A stretch of DNA of 64,000 nt from Metridium senile (taxonomy: Eukaryota > Cnidaria > Anthozoa > Actiniaria > Metridiidae), in NCBI GenBank assembly GCA_949775045.1, contig OX459096.1:43210379-43274378 (forward strand). The letters are read 5' to 3'. The notes beneath the pieces were generated by a model. That model did not search any database. It was not told where the DNA came from and saw only the letters and a list, made by a program, of their open reading frames with translations. Below are positions 32,845 to 44,734 of the stretch, one piece after another. The translations under genes and the position numbers were made by a program. Within the stretch, counting starts at the first letter, position 1. Each line of letters starts with the position of its first letter.

Positions 32845-33066
32845 CGATCAGGGACTGTTTTAACTGACTCAAATAAACTTATCGCGCCAGTTTTAACACC
32901 CTGTTGGATGATGTTGGATGTATAGAACGCTAAATCCAGCTTCGCTAATTGGCTGAGCGTGAACATAGGGCGCTTTCCATTCAACCAAAAAAATCGGAAA
33001 TTCCGGGTGGCCGAATCAAATGGAAAAAGAATCAAAACGCGACATTCGGTCAAACATTTTCGGATA

Positions 33067-33497
33067 CAGTACTTACCCGCTTATAAGAACCTGCAATTTA
33101 AGAACCTATTAGCCTAAAAATATCAATTTAGACCCCATTTACATAAGAACCTATTTAGCCTAAAATTTGAACGTTCTTATTTTAGAAAATGAACCTCAAA
33201 AAATCTTCAGGCAAAAAGAAAAGACATGACTCAACATTTAGCCTGATACTGATAATTGAAATATCTACTAAAATGGGTCATGGTCACATACTGTCTAAAT
33301 TAAGGCCAGACCAGTTTTGGCATTAAATTAATATACATGCCACCCTTCTACCAGCCACGGGTGTATAAAATATTTCTCATTAGATAAGAACCCATTTAAG
33401 AACCTAAATAGCCTAAAATTCCACTAAACACCATTTACATAAGAACCCGTTTAGGCTAAATTTGAAAAAATGAGTTCTTATAAGCGGGTAAGTACTG
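33067..33497. mobile_element. pogo/Tigger-like MITE
   Basis: Ends CAGTACTTACCCGCTTATAA and mirrored TTATAAGCGGGTAAGTACTG, flanked by TA (33065-33066, 33498-33499). Inside are repeated AAGAACCTATTTAGCC words in both orientations. Non-coding. The TATAAGAACCTA words resemble those of the 8776-10790 element. Confidence 0.8.
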
Positions 33498-33844
33498 TAT
33501 TTAGGACAACCTTTTGAGGTTGTCCTAAATTTCCGAAAACATTTTCCGGAATTTTTTCTAATAGAAAGCGCCCATATTCTATAAGTACTAACACTAATCA
33601 AACATTGGTGATTTATGCAACTCTGATACTGAGTCTTCTTTTATTAATTAAATTTGCAACAAAGTCAGAGTTTACGTTCTAAAAGCGTCTAGCTACAATT
33701 CATTAGTCGGATAATAGTTTCGTATAATACAATCAATCAAAGGTTAGAAAACATGTGAAATAGTAAGTAGATTATTATTATTACATTAAGTTTTATTTGT
33801 CGTGTTTTTTTGTAATCACTCTACAAGCTTTGAGGATCTCACTA

Positions 33845-36800
33845 TTAAATGCTTCCATGCAGAATGTAGAACGATGTATGTATTACAAGGATTTTAAACA
33901 ATGTTAGGGCAGACGGGGTGGTCTTGTTTCCAGGAGACGTGACCTGGTTCGGTAACATGCAGTTGGAACTTGTCTCGTACTTGAACGTTGTTTTCCACAT
34001 CGTGTTGCACAGTCCTTCGCCGTTCTTAAACCACTGAAATGAAGAAAATAGAAATGGTTACCTTGACAAATCGGGTGGGGATTTTCCCAAGGACGATTTG
34101 CTATAATCATTGCTTATAAGACCAGTATTCAGTAAACATCAGGAAAATTTTAAATTGCTTGGCAGGCCAACCTCACCAAATCTCATAATATTCTATGCAC
34201 AAATAGGTATTGAGGTACTAATCCAAAAAATACTAATAGGTTTTTGAATCTCATTATTCCTGATTTTTTAGGGCCATCAACATCTTTGGTGGCTCATGAC
34301 CCACATTTCAATAGAAAATAGAAAATAGAGACATTTAACGTCATTTTTTAACTGGTTTTGCTGTGATATCTTGTAAACTAAGAAATATTTTTGATATTGA
34401 ATGCGGGTATGTTTCGGTGTTTTCGCGTAGCCATGGTGTATTCATCATGAGATTTTATAGCAGCATCTCTCTTGCCAGAGCTTTACTTCTGGATTATAAA
34501 AACACAGTAGTTGCTCTGTTTGCAAACGCAAAATCATTTGATTTGGATATATGACCAGTGTGCTAGAGCGCTTTGAATTTGATCAATTTCAGCTTTTTAA
34601 TAACCCAGAAAAACATGGCTCCTAACACAGGAAGCCCAAAATTAGGAAATGCAATTTATTTCATTTAAAATGCTGTTTTGTGTACAAGGGAAGATCAATT
34701 TCAATAAAAAAAAACGAAAAATTTGATTAACAAACTAATAATGTTGTTTTTGCCACCTGATTTTATCCATTGAATTGGATTTGAAATGTGGGTCATGAGC
34801 AACCAAAGATGTTGAGGGCCCTAAAAAATCAGGAATAATGAGATTCAAAAACATATTAGTATTTTTTGGATTAGTACCTCAATACCTATTTGTGCATAGA
34901 ATATTATGAGATTTGGTGAGGTTGGCCTGCCAAACAATTCTCTATGCCTACAGAATACCAGTCATAAATAACTAGTAAATAATGAACTCGCGCCTTGATA
35001 CTACTACGATAGCAGCAGCAAAACAATACACAATAAAATATAACTAAGTTGTGATAAAAAATGAACTTGTTTACCATATATAAAAGATGGGCAAACTAAG
35101 CCGAGGTAAACTCAACCCTAACGGTAATCAAAAGGAGTATTTTGATATCATGATTGAAACAATTCAATGAAAGAAAAAACATACCTCTTTAAATGTTTTA
35201 CATTGAGACTGCTTGTTAGTCATATTAGGAAATATTGTATTTCTTTTGGATGAATAACCCAAGAGCCATTCATCAGAGTAGCTGCTGTCGTACTTGCAAG
35301 CTTCAAACCAGTCATCGCAGTACCTACTGCAGATTGGAATCTGATAAGCATTGTAGGGTTGTGAACCTCGAGACTGAAACTTGACAACGTTGGGATCACA
35401 CTCGTAGAAACACTGATTGTTAATGAAGTATTGTCTACATTCCTGGAATATAGTAACGATAACAATGAACAATAGTAATGATGATGATGATAATGATGAT
35501 GATGATGATAATGATGATGATATTAATGATGATAATAATTATGATGATATAAATGATGATATTAATGATGATGATAATGATGATGATGTTAATGTTTACT
35601 GATCATGATGATGATAATGATAATTATCTTTGCCTATACACCTATTTGCAGTAAGGTTGTCATACAAATATAGAACATTTATTACAAAGAAAATAGAACA
35701 TTTGTGATTTAGTGTGACGGAAAGGAATGAATTAAAAGACAAAAGAGAGAGTTCAGTTTGAATGATCTTCTTTTGTCTTTTATCTAATTCCTATCCTACT
35801 AAATCACAAATGTTCTATTTTCATTACGACAAATGTTCCATTTCTGTATGACAACCTTATTGCAAGTAGGTGTACGACAGTAGCACTATTGTTTATGATA
35901 ATGATGATAACGACATAGGAAATCAAATCCTGTATGAAAAGTGTGGCCGTATGTCATCGTCAGTCTAATTCGCTATACCGACAAACACAAAGTTATCTAT
36001 AATCTAGGTTAATCTTTTGTAACCATTTCTGCACGGCAAACTACAAAACTTGTTAGCATTGAGCCCGAGCATATCTGCAATGCTGTGTTGCGCAAAAAGT
36101 AAACAAGTGCATTAAGAGAAATAACGTTGCCCTAAAAACGAGTAATTTTTGAAGCTTGTATAATTAAACTTCAGAATTCACAAACGATAATTAAAATAAT
36201 AGTTTTAGAACTGACAGAGTTAATAACAAATATAAAAATTAGCGAACTTCTTTCGAGCATTAAGGGACTGGTCATAAAGTATAGGGGGGGGGGGGGGGGG
36301 GGGGGGTATGCCGGAAAATTCAGATTTCCCAAGGAATGACTTTTATTGGCCCACCCTTTAATCTATGCATAGTTACACGTAGCCCACCCCTATACAATGC
36401 ACCACAATTATCCCCAAATACCCCTAGTGTATTACTTAATTTTTCATGGCCCACCCCCTTTTTCATGCTAAAAAATTATGGCCCACCCCACCATTTTTCC
36501 GCCGCCCCCCCCCTCCCCCTATACTTTATGACCAGTCCCTAATCAGGACTATATGCAAATATCCTTTTTAATTCAAGACTCTTGTTATTGCCAATTCACC
36601 CGTAATTATACTCTCTAGTTTTTTTTTATGACATTTATTCATTGTTGAAGCACAAGCCCAACCTGGCCAGGACATGAAGTTAAATTATCCCAATATTGGC
36701 TAAAATAAAAACGTAATAAAAACGTTTGCTTCAACAACCTCCTTCAAAGGAACGACTCGTAGAAAGAGTAAACAAAGGCCGGTTATTGGTCCAAATCTCG

Positions 36801-39227
36801 CCTAGTCTCGCCTAGTCTCGCCTAACCCCGCGCGCCTAACCCCGCAAGCAAAAAAATCCTAAAATGTCAAATCTCGCCTAATCTCGCCTAATCTTGCCTG
36901 ACCCCGCATAAGTTTTTAATCTCAATCTCCTATTTCAAAAACAAATTATTGCTGCGAGCCCCAGCGAGCAGCGAAACTAATCCCGACCTAAGGCTCGATA
37001 CCTGAGACAATGTTTATGAACTCATTATACAACCCGCTGACAACAATCACCCTGGGCTCGATATCAGGAAGCCCAAGCAAATTCGCCATCTTGGATTTGA
37101 AGCCGAATTTATTTGGATTTCTCGTACTTCTACATCGATTTACTCTTCCAAATCAGCGTTGGCTTTGGGTAATATGGTTTGCTCAAGACAATATACAATT
37201 TCTAGCTGTTATTTTCTAACGTTTTTACGGAAAGAGTTTTTCTAAAACATGTCAATATCAGACCGTTTATAAAAGATTACTCGAGCCTTAGTACTCGATC
37301 CTCGAATTCCCAGAAAGCAGATTGATCAGCCAAGTAGATAAGAACAACGACATGAAAGCTGGATTATTCCAATACAAACTGCCACCAAAGCAAAGAAACA
37401 AGTAACTATTAAATATATAATTATACGTTTTTTGATAACTATCAATATTTTCAAAACATAATTCATTTTTTTAATAGTTAATCTACATGTACAATAGGCC
37501 TTCTCCGGTTCATAAGATCGCCCAGAACACCTTAAATCGCCTAACATCGCCTAACATCGCCTAAGAATTTTAAGAGCCTTTTGCTAAAATCGCCTTCGAT
37601 GGCCTAAAATTACGGCCTTTTAGTGTCGGAGTAGGCCTTACAGTTAAGATTTATACATATCATATTGTTATTTATAATATCTTACGTTAATTATAGAAAG
37701 TTCAGAATTGCATCAATTTCAACTGATTTATTATAAATAAAGTTTTATTCGTTCGAAATCAATGCCTTGCCTTTTCAATATGCTAATATTCATTATTTTC
37801 ATATGAAATTCTGAGATTTTTTAAATATAACCTACAAGGTCAACATTAAAAGTGGTCTAAACTCTAAGCGTACAAAATGTTATATTAATCCACGAGTTCG
37901 CCATTAGGCGCCTTTGATATGTTTTCTTGCAATCATGAAAACTTTATAAATTTAAGAAATAACATTTTCATTTGACTTTATCTATCTATTGTAAGCATTC
38001 TGTTGTGTTCGTTGATGAACTGATAAAAGTTTATTACCTTTTAAATACTTATATATTCATGAGTTGTTATCACGTTTGTTTTGAAAGTTTCCAATAAATA
38101 ATTTTTTAATGTAAATTGTTGTGATAATTGTTTCTACTATATAGAATGCATGCCAAAAATGTGTGAAGCAATTCCTAACTATTTAGCGCTTTATGGCATT
38201 TAGCCATCAACTATGTTTGATTATTGATGTACTTTCATTTCCATGTTATACTATGTATCCAGACAACTGCATGTAGGAAGCCAGGCTGATCAACCTAAAT
38301 AATAAACCAATTGAATAATAACACTGAAAATTTGCAATATTTATATCTTATACCGTACTAAATATTATAACACAAAACAAACAAGACCTCACTCTAAAAC
38401 ATCCAGTTTAAATGACTCGCAGCATCTCACTTTCCGAAACAGCTAGTTTTTAATTATATATGATTATTGTTCTATAATTTCTCCTAGCATTTGTTTTTGA
38501 CTAGTTTGCAAATTGATTGTTACAGCAGTTCTCAGTCACACGTGCATCGCACGCATAAAAAAGCACCGCTATAAAACGTGAAGTTGGTGGACGTCAATCA
38601 AACTTACGATTTCATTTTCGTTTTGGAATATCTGTGTTTCATCGTAATTTGGAAGCTGAATTCCCACAGCAACCTTTTCGTCGGATTCAGACATGTTTCA
38701 CAGCCCGACTGAAGTGAAAACACCATGCGTTTTGTAAACACAATTTGATTGACGTCCACCAACTTCACGTTTTATAGCGGTGCTTTTTATGCGAGCGGTG
38801 CACGTGTGACTGAGAACTGCTGTAATGTTTTACACTTGAAATAAATACTGAATAAAGCTTAATTAATCATTGCAGATCGTGCTCTCAGTGTGTTCTAAAT
38901 AATAAAGAAACAAGCTATTCAGATCATTCAGATATATTAGATATATTAGTTTTCCTTTCAGCTTCAGTGTATAGTCATATGTACCTTTGTATATCAGCAC
39001 ATCTATAAGTTATTGTTGTACATTATGTACAGTGCAGTGCATTGTTCAGTCCTGTTCTTTATTGGGTACGTTTGAAATAGCATTTATCTGTTCATGTCTA
39101 AATAACTACAACATCTTTACAGGTATAAAAATATATCAAATATTTATTAGAAATTTGAGAATGGATTTGCTTATATGTATTCTGTATTTTTTTTTTTCTC
39201 GGGGAACCATCATACTTTTTTATTGTT

Positions 39228-39273
<46 letters not shown>

Positions 39274-41109
39274 TCAAGTGAGTCAAAAAGTTTGCACTTT
39301 ACTGTATATATTATCAGAAATTCAGGGAAGGGGATTGAAACATGTAGTACTGGTGCCATCACAGGGAGCCCAAGCTCATCACTTGTGATCAGTTTTACAG
39401 TAAATGTATGGAGTCGAGAGATATCCTTTCGCTGTGCCTCAAATATACAATAATAAAAACTTTTTTTTACGTAGATAGTTGTGTATAACTGTTTTCTACT
39501 CTGTGACCGAGTTTTAGCTCAGTTAGAGCGATTTTGACGAAAATACCCCAGAAAGACAAAGAAGAAGACAAGGGTGGAAACTAATCGAGCCGAGCCGAGA
39601 CAATAAATCTTACTTCTCACCTAAATTCGAGTGCTAAATGAAACTCTACACTAATTCGAAACAGATAATGTGAAAGAGTGATAAATTTCCTAAATATATA
39701 TGTAGGTTGAGTCAAAATCGGTTATGGTTAGCCGGAGTAAGGATTCGACAAACACGAAAAGTTCGAACGAAAACCACCGAATTCGATTCGTTTCCACCTT
39801 TGTCTTCTTCTTTGTCTTCCTGGGGTATTTTCGTCAAAATCGCTCTAATTGAGCTAAAACTCGGTCACAGAGTAGAAAACAGTTATACACAACTATCTAC
39901 GTAAAAAAAAGTTTTTATTATTGTATATTTGAGGCACAGCGAAAGGATATCTCTCGACTCCATACATTTACTGTAAAACTGATCACAAGTGATGAGCTTG
40001 GGCTCCCTGTGGGCAAACCAGCAATTTCTGACCACATTTGGTAATGATACTGTTCTTTCAGTTACTCTACCATTTTGAAACAACAGTAGCATTACAAAAT
40101 ATGGTCAAAAATCACTGGTTTGCTCATGAATTTGAATATTCCGGGGCATGGTACCAAAGAAATGTATGGTTGTTACAATGTTTTAATCCCCTTTTGAGTT
40201 TCTGATCATTATTATCATGATTTTATAATCATTACATTTCTTTTGTAAGCATAATAATGAATGAGCTATTTAGTAACAGTTTTTTTTATATTTGTTGTAT
40301 AATTTTTGTCTAATCTCGCCTAATCTCGCCTGATCCCGCCTGATCCCGCCTGATCCCGCCTAACCCCGCAAGGTTAAAAATCCCAAAATGTCCTAATCTC
40401 GCTTAATCTCGCTTAATCCCGCCTAATATTGCTGCGAGATTAGACGGGTATTGGGTCCATAACAAGCCTAAACAAATTAAACCCGTTTTGTGCAAAATTT
40501 ATAACAGGGAGGGGTACCTTGTACTTATTATCAAATCTATTTTTATAAGTCTCATGTTTCAAGAATAATATGTTTTTTAAGTTAAAACTTTTAAAACATA
40601 TAAATCAGCCTCATTTCTTTATGGTGTAAGGTTTTTAAAGAGTTTTTTATGCGGTTTCTGATAGATTACAAAAACATAGAAAGCTCCCTAACACGGTCAG
40701 ACTAGCATTAACGCACTAATTTTTTCCCCTCGGGGTCACGCTAACAAGTTGTGCATGTTCACTTCGCGCTGATTGGCTAGTTCCTTCTGAAGGATTTACC
40801 TAGATACTTCCTTACCGTACTCAAGTTGCCACAGTGATCCCAGTCAAAGTGGTAGAGTTCCTTAACTTCGTTGTCCTTTATACTTCTTACTACCCGATCA
40901 GGACAGCAATTCATGTTTTTCCACTGCTTACAATAGTTGTATCCTTTCCCGCCTGGCGAAGGCACCTTCTTCTGGTAGGTTCCTGTTCCAAGACATTTAT
41001 TGGCCGTGTCTGAGTACACTAATGTGAACTGAATGCTGATAGCTATCACAAAGAGAACCAAAGCCTTGAGTTCCATGATAGATATGATGCAGAATTGGTA
41101 TCTGTTCAC
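33845..41109 (-). CDS. Folate-receptor-like / riboflavin-binding family protein, complete
   Basis: Minus-strand exons: 41109-40816, 35442-35185, 34033-33845, all GT-AG and phase 0. Total 246 aa, or 235 aa if the second Met at 41076 starts it, which gives a cleaner signal peptide (MELKALVLFVIAISIQFTLV). Family features: CKQWKNMNCC, FDWDHCGNLS, ECRQYF, CFYECDPNV, ICSRYCDDWFEACK, QCKTFKEWFKNGEGLCNTMW and FKYETSSNC, with the many cysteines expected for the disulfide-bonded fold. The Asp-Asp-Trp-Phe and Trp-rich segments correspond to the ligand-binding region of vertebrate folate receptors. The last 20 residues are hydrophobic (LTLFKILVIHTSFYI), suggesting GPI anchoring. It probably captures a pterin or flavin vitamin at the surface; the ligand cannot be told. 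Intron 1 (5.4 kb) and intron 2 (1.15 kb) are full of foldback elements. Confidence 0.93.
34113..34963. mobile_element. 850-bp foldback element in folate-receptor intron 2
   Basis: Arms of about 170 bp: left ACCAGTATTCAGTAAAC, GGCAGGCCAACCTCACCAAA and TTGAATCTCATTATTCCTGA through GACCCACATTTCAA, mirrored on the right ending ACAGAATACCAGT. The spacer is AT-rich with no gene. The exact duplication is unclear. Confidence 0.7.
35476..35625. repeat. GAT/AAT trinucleotide repeat beside exon 2 acceptor
   Basis: Imperfect (GATGAT/GATAAT)n directly upstream, in the minus sense, of the exon 2 acceptor at 35443, where it reads as CATCAT pyrimidine-rich sequence. Confidence 0.85.
35637..35874. mobile_element. 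238-bp MITE with TACACCTATTTGCA ends
   Basis: Arms of about 115 bp with AAGGTTGTCATACA and AAAATAGAACATTTGTGATT mirrored on the right. Terminal TACACCTA...TAGGTGTA resembles 19716-19987. Left flank is TA; the right flank is less clear. Confidence 0.75.
36264..36539. mobile_element. PIF/Harbinger-like MITE with G/C homopolymers
   Basis: Ends GGGACTGGTCATAAAGTATA and mirrored TATACTTTATGACCAGTCCC, flanked by TAA (36261-36263, 36540-36542). A 3-bp TAA duplication is typical of PIF/Harbinger. A run of about 22 G follows the left end and C-rich DNA precedes the right. Confidence 0.78.
36797..36912 (+). repeat. Decamer array TCTCGCCTAA, copy 1
   Basis: About 9 degenerate copies of TCTCGCCTAA / CCCCGCCTAA. 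A second array in the same orientation is at 40312-40440, so the two could bound one 3.6-kb element that includes the 830-bp repeat. Confidence 0.7.
37063..37884 (-). repeat. 830-bp dispersed repeat, copy 2
   Basis: Reverse complement of 11705-12545, diverged by scattered substitutions and small indels. Lies in intron 1 of the folate-receptor-like gene. It shares the GGAAGCCCAAGCAAATTCGC-like end, the ATCGCCTAAC words and the AATATGCTAATATTCATTAT region. Confidence 0.75.
38523..38822 (-). mobile_element. 300-bp TA-flanked MITE carrying TATA, ATG and splice donor
   Basis: Ends CAGCAGTTCTCAGTCACACG and mirrored GTGACTGAGAACTGCTG, flanked by TA (38521-38522, 38823-38824). Arms of about 85 bp each contain GCTATAAAACGTG, a TATA box pointing inward. 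On the minus strand, TATAAAA at 38776 is followed by ATG at 38694, 29 open codons (MSESDEKVAVGIQLPNYDET and nine more) and a consensus donor ATC|GTAAGTTTG at 38607. This looks like a complete promoter plus first coding exon inside a MITE. No homology is recognised for the peptide. It may be the 5' end of a parent transposase or a captured host exon. Confidence 0.7.
39228..39270. repeat. TA dinucleotide repeat
   Basis: About 20 TA copies within folate-receptor intron 1. Confidence 0.9.
39361..40010. mobile_element. 650-bp foldback element, ACAGGGAGCCC family, copy 1
   Basis: Arms of about 230 bp start ACAGGGAGCCCAAGCTCATC and contain GAGAGATATCCTTTCGCTGT, mirrored almost perfectly on the right. 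The spacer has CACCTAAATTCGAGTGC. No target duplication is visible. Copy 2 at 44735-45293 has the spacer in opposite orientation. Confidence 0.82.
40312..40440 (+). repeat. Decamer array TCTCGCCTAA, copy 2
   Basis: About 9 copies of TCTCGCCTAA / TCCCGCCTGA in the same orientation as 36797-36912. Both arrays share AAAATCC(C/T)AAAATGTC in the middle. Confidence 0.7.
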
Positions 41110-41281
41110 TCTAACATGTACAGTTGTGTAATAACTTTTCTTGATCCACCAGTCTAATTAAAGTGTACAGTCGAGTGAAGAGTTGTCCTGGAACTAGATA
41201 TCTCATTGGTTGGATGCAAATAAAAAATTAAAACAATTTTTCCGGCAGGAAACTAAAAGATCCAACCAAGGAATTTTAATT

Positions 41282-42418
41282 CAGGGGCGGATCTAGCATT
41301 TTGACTGACTAGTTTCCAACTCGAAACAAGCCATTTCCAAGCCAACAAAAAGAATATAGCATATATGAATAACAGCTTACTCTGTATATTCTAAATATAC
41401 ATTAAAGTACAAACATTAAAAGTTGCAACATAAAAAGTACAAATTATTGGTCCGTCGTTTCGTTGTCCTTGGATCCGCTGGTAATTGATTAACTTTTATC
41501 TTTACGGCGAGTCTCCCGGTGACAGTCAGTTCAAAAAACGCTCACAAACAGTATTATTAAGTTGTTCTTACAAAATAAACGCCAGTAAAAGAAAGATACA
41601 TAGTATTTGAAGAAATTTGTGTTATATTTGAGGCGCTTTGGGATGTTGGAAGTAGTTTTCAGACAGACCGATTTGAGCTGTTTATTTGTTGTTGTCTTGA
41701 TCGAGAAGTTAAAACTGGTCACATTCTTTGACATTCGAAAAGAAATATGACTATCCAGATCACTAAGTTAAATTTATAGATAATAGGGTGCAGCGATTTA
41801 AATTTTGCTGTTATGTTTATTGTTCTGTGCAAGAAGAGCTCGTAAATCGCCAGTTTCTGTCGTTTTAGCTCTGTTCGATACGAGCTCACCTGATGCGAGG
41901 TCAAACAACTTGATCTAATGACATAGAGAACCTCACTAGGGTAGGGTAGCCCTTTTATACTTTTGTCACTAGTTTCCACGATGGTTCACGCAGATTTTAG
42001 CCAATCAGAATCGAGCTTGTTCTAAATTCCGCCTTTGGAATCCCTGTGTGAACCACTCAATGGGTCTGTCGCAGCAGTGAACTAGTCCAGAAACTACTGC
42101 GGAAACTACTCATGCAACAGTCCGCTGTTCAGAAGCCGGACAGACTCTGGGCTCGAGATTGGTGGCCTTCTGGCAGAAATTCCAAAGTCCCCTCCCCAAA
42201 AACTAATACAGGCAATACAATGCAATCTGAGAGAGCCTGGGAACAATTTTTATTTGGGTTTCCTGTGGTAATTCAAAATGACGACAAAATAAAGGTAAAC
42301 TACGCTCTAACTCTTTTCGTTTGGAGTATTTTATTTGGATTATCTCAGCTTTTTATATTTTCGGAAAAAATCTGACTAGTTTCCGGAAACTAGGTGAACT
42401 AGTCTAAATCCGCCGCTG
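41282..42418. mobile_element. hAT-like non-autonomous element
   Basis: Termini CAGGGGCGGATCTAG and mirrored CTAAATCCGCCGCTG with GACTAGTTTCC words inside both ends. CAGGGGCGGA is a common hAT terminus. TAATT flanks both sides (41277-41281, 42419-42423), but a full 8-bp duplication is not seen. 1.1 kb, no transposase. Confidence 0.65.
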
Positions 42419-43259
42419 TAATTAAAAACATTTTTGAAAGTTCCAAATCTAATATCAGTTGAATATATACTTCTTGTTCGTACACTTGATGAAATCTAAC
42501 AAAACTTCCGACTTCTGGGGATAAAAATTTGAATTGTATACAATGTTCTTTGTAACGTTTTCTGAGTAGTTACTGGGTCGTTTTCGAGTTGATTCGCACT
42601 CCTCCCTACTCCATTGTTTCCTTATACCTTAATACCTTCCTTTATAACCCAACGATAATACTATACGAGTTCTTATTGGTCGAAACAGGTCACGTGGTGC
42701 GTTTTCACAGGACGGGTATCAGCCAATATCCCCAAATTCCTGGTGAAAATTTACGGCCGCGGGTTTTTCAAAAAAAATTAAAAACATGGAGCCCGAAAAA
42801 CAAGAAAAAAGGTTCGCTTCGGCAACAAATCGTTTTGATGGTCAAATTGTTTTAGTATAAACCAACTAGTAGGTAAAACTTTGCCATATTTTGAACAAAA
42901 AATAACATTTCAGTCGTTTTATTTTGACAAAATGACAGATAATCGAAAGTGAAAATACCGAGCGCACTCTCAATGACGTGTGACGGCAAGTCAAAATTTA
43001 TTCAAAACACATCTAAATTCTCCACTGTTTTTGTCATTTTTCCCTCAATACTTTTTTTTTAACGTCTGGAAATAGCATAATTTTAATGTTAAAACTACTA
43101 TATATTTTAGAACGACGGAGGAATTAAAAAAAGTTCAAGAACAGTTTTTTAATCTGGCTTTCTCAATCAAACTGAAGAAAATGTTTTGATTTTTGTTTGA
43201 GCAATAGGTGGGTTTCCGGGATTTTTTTCCGGGAAAGTCGTCGGGTTATAAAACGAATA
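42419..43259. other. Intergenic DNA, no gene seen
   Basis: Frames at 42589-42855 and nearby have no recognisable protein features. Confidence 0.4.
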
Positions 43260-43407
43260 AAACCACTTCTGGCTTAATTGTTATATCGAGGAATATTGTC
43301 CTCGGTTGAAAAGATGGCTACCCTTCTCGGCCGACTGTTCTTTTTTGTACCATTTTTTCAACCTCGGACAATATTCCTCGATATAACAATTAAGCCAGAA
43401 GTGGTTT
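43260..43407. repeat. Palindrome with 55-bp arms
   Basis: AACCACTTCTGGCTTAATTG then TTATATCGAGGAATATTGTC on the left, exactly mirrored on the right, with a centre of about 35 bp. Likely a foldback element. Confidence 0.75.
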
Positions 43408-44504
43408 ATTCCTTAAGTAGCCCATTCCTAAAAAGCGAAGAATTTGATCACGATTTACAAGAGTATCATAGTTTTTCAGTTTATTACAAGAAACCTTTGT
43501 GTTGCTTCAGATTAATTGATATATTTATAATCTTTATAAATACCTCGGAATGCGGGCATTTCCCTCAGCATTATTTACAGTATGCTCTCAGCGTTTTACC
43601 GGTTCTGCCTTTCTCTTTAATCTCTCAAATATGTTAAGGCCTGGGTTTTTCCTTGTGAAAAGACCCCCCGCCAATAATTAAGATTTTGGCTTCGTACTTT
43701 CAAGATATTCGCTAGTTTTCAATGAAAATCGCTGTGGATGTTGATATCAATGTCCTTAAGTTTTCAATGCTGATTTTTAGGAGGTCACGTGGTATATGAC
43801 GTCATAATAGCAAGAAAATACTCAAAATTTATGCGGTCGTGAGTTTAAGATAAAGAGAAAAACTAAATACCAAAAGTTGATAAGTAATAGAAGACAAATA
43901 ACTTCACGTTTGGAGAACTTGAATTTGATAGCTTGGTAGGGAGATATAAGGGGATTTTGAATAAGAATTATGGTCACGTGACCTGTTTTACAAAATATCT
44001 CCTTAACAGTAAGTGATAACCAGATTCTCCAAGCACAGTCTTAGCTTGTAGAGACCTTGTAGAGAAGTACATTTAATGTATAAGTTTGTTTTACCTATTC
44101 AAACTCGCGACCGCATTTTCAAAGGAAAAACAAAATCCCTTATCCATCTAAACTAGTCGCGTGACCACCCTTAGGTCAAAATTACAAATTAAGGATGAGC
44201 AGTAGTCCGAGATCTAACAATGTACCAAGTTTTATTAAAATTAGATGAGTTTTGATGCAATGACAAATAAAAATTTTTTTTTCGTGAAACACGGCTAAAA
44301 CGTACCAGGCCTTAGTACTTGAGCTGCCTCTTGCTATGCATTTGCCTATGCCTCTCAACCTCTCTTCTTTCAATTTTTTTTTTGCTGCATGATCTTTTTT
44401 ATTATTGTACGTGATAATACTCAGGGAAAAGGTTGATTGTTTAGAAGAAAGTTCATTACATAACATGAGACAAGGTATCGGGTATACACCATGACCTAGG
44501 GCCA
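43408..44504. other. Intergenic DNA with a diverged inverted repeat
   Basis: GGTCACGTGG (about 43792) and the mirrored GCGTGACCACC (44159), with inner GCGGTCGTGAGTTT and AAACTCGCGACCGC, hint at an old TIR element of about 370 bp. No gene. Confidence 0.4.
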
Positions 44505-44590
44505 GGGATTAACTAGCCTGCGTCACATCCGGACTTTTTCTCGGTTAAGTCCGAGAAAAAGTCCGGATGTGACGCAGGCTAGGGATTAAC
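44505..44590. mobile_element. 68-bp perfect hairpin with 9-bp duplication
   Basis: Element 44514-44581: TAGCCTGCGTCACATCCGGA then CTTTTTCTCGG, a 6-base loop, then the exact mirror. Flanks GGGATTAAC at 44505-44513 and 44582-44590 are identical. Same design as 32774-32844. Confidence 0.88.
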
Positions 44591-44734
44591 TTACAATGCT
44601 TTATTCTCATTGGCGTAAAGAGAGTCAGTCTTGATTGATAAGTTAAATCTCTTGAGTGATCAGCGCTAATCCGTTTAAACTAAAAGTTGCTTTTTCTCGA
44701 AAGAAAGATTTGAGAAATATACAAAGTTTAACCA

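Noticed and set aside
42112..42375. 87-aa plus frame in the hAT-like element
   Set aside because: No transposase motif, and the frame is compatible with chance.
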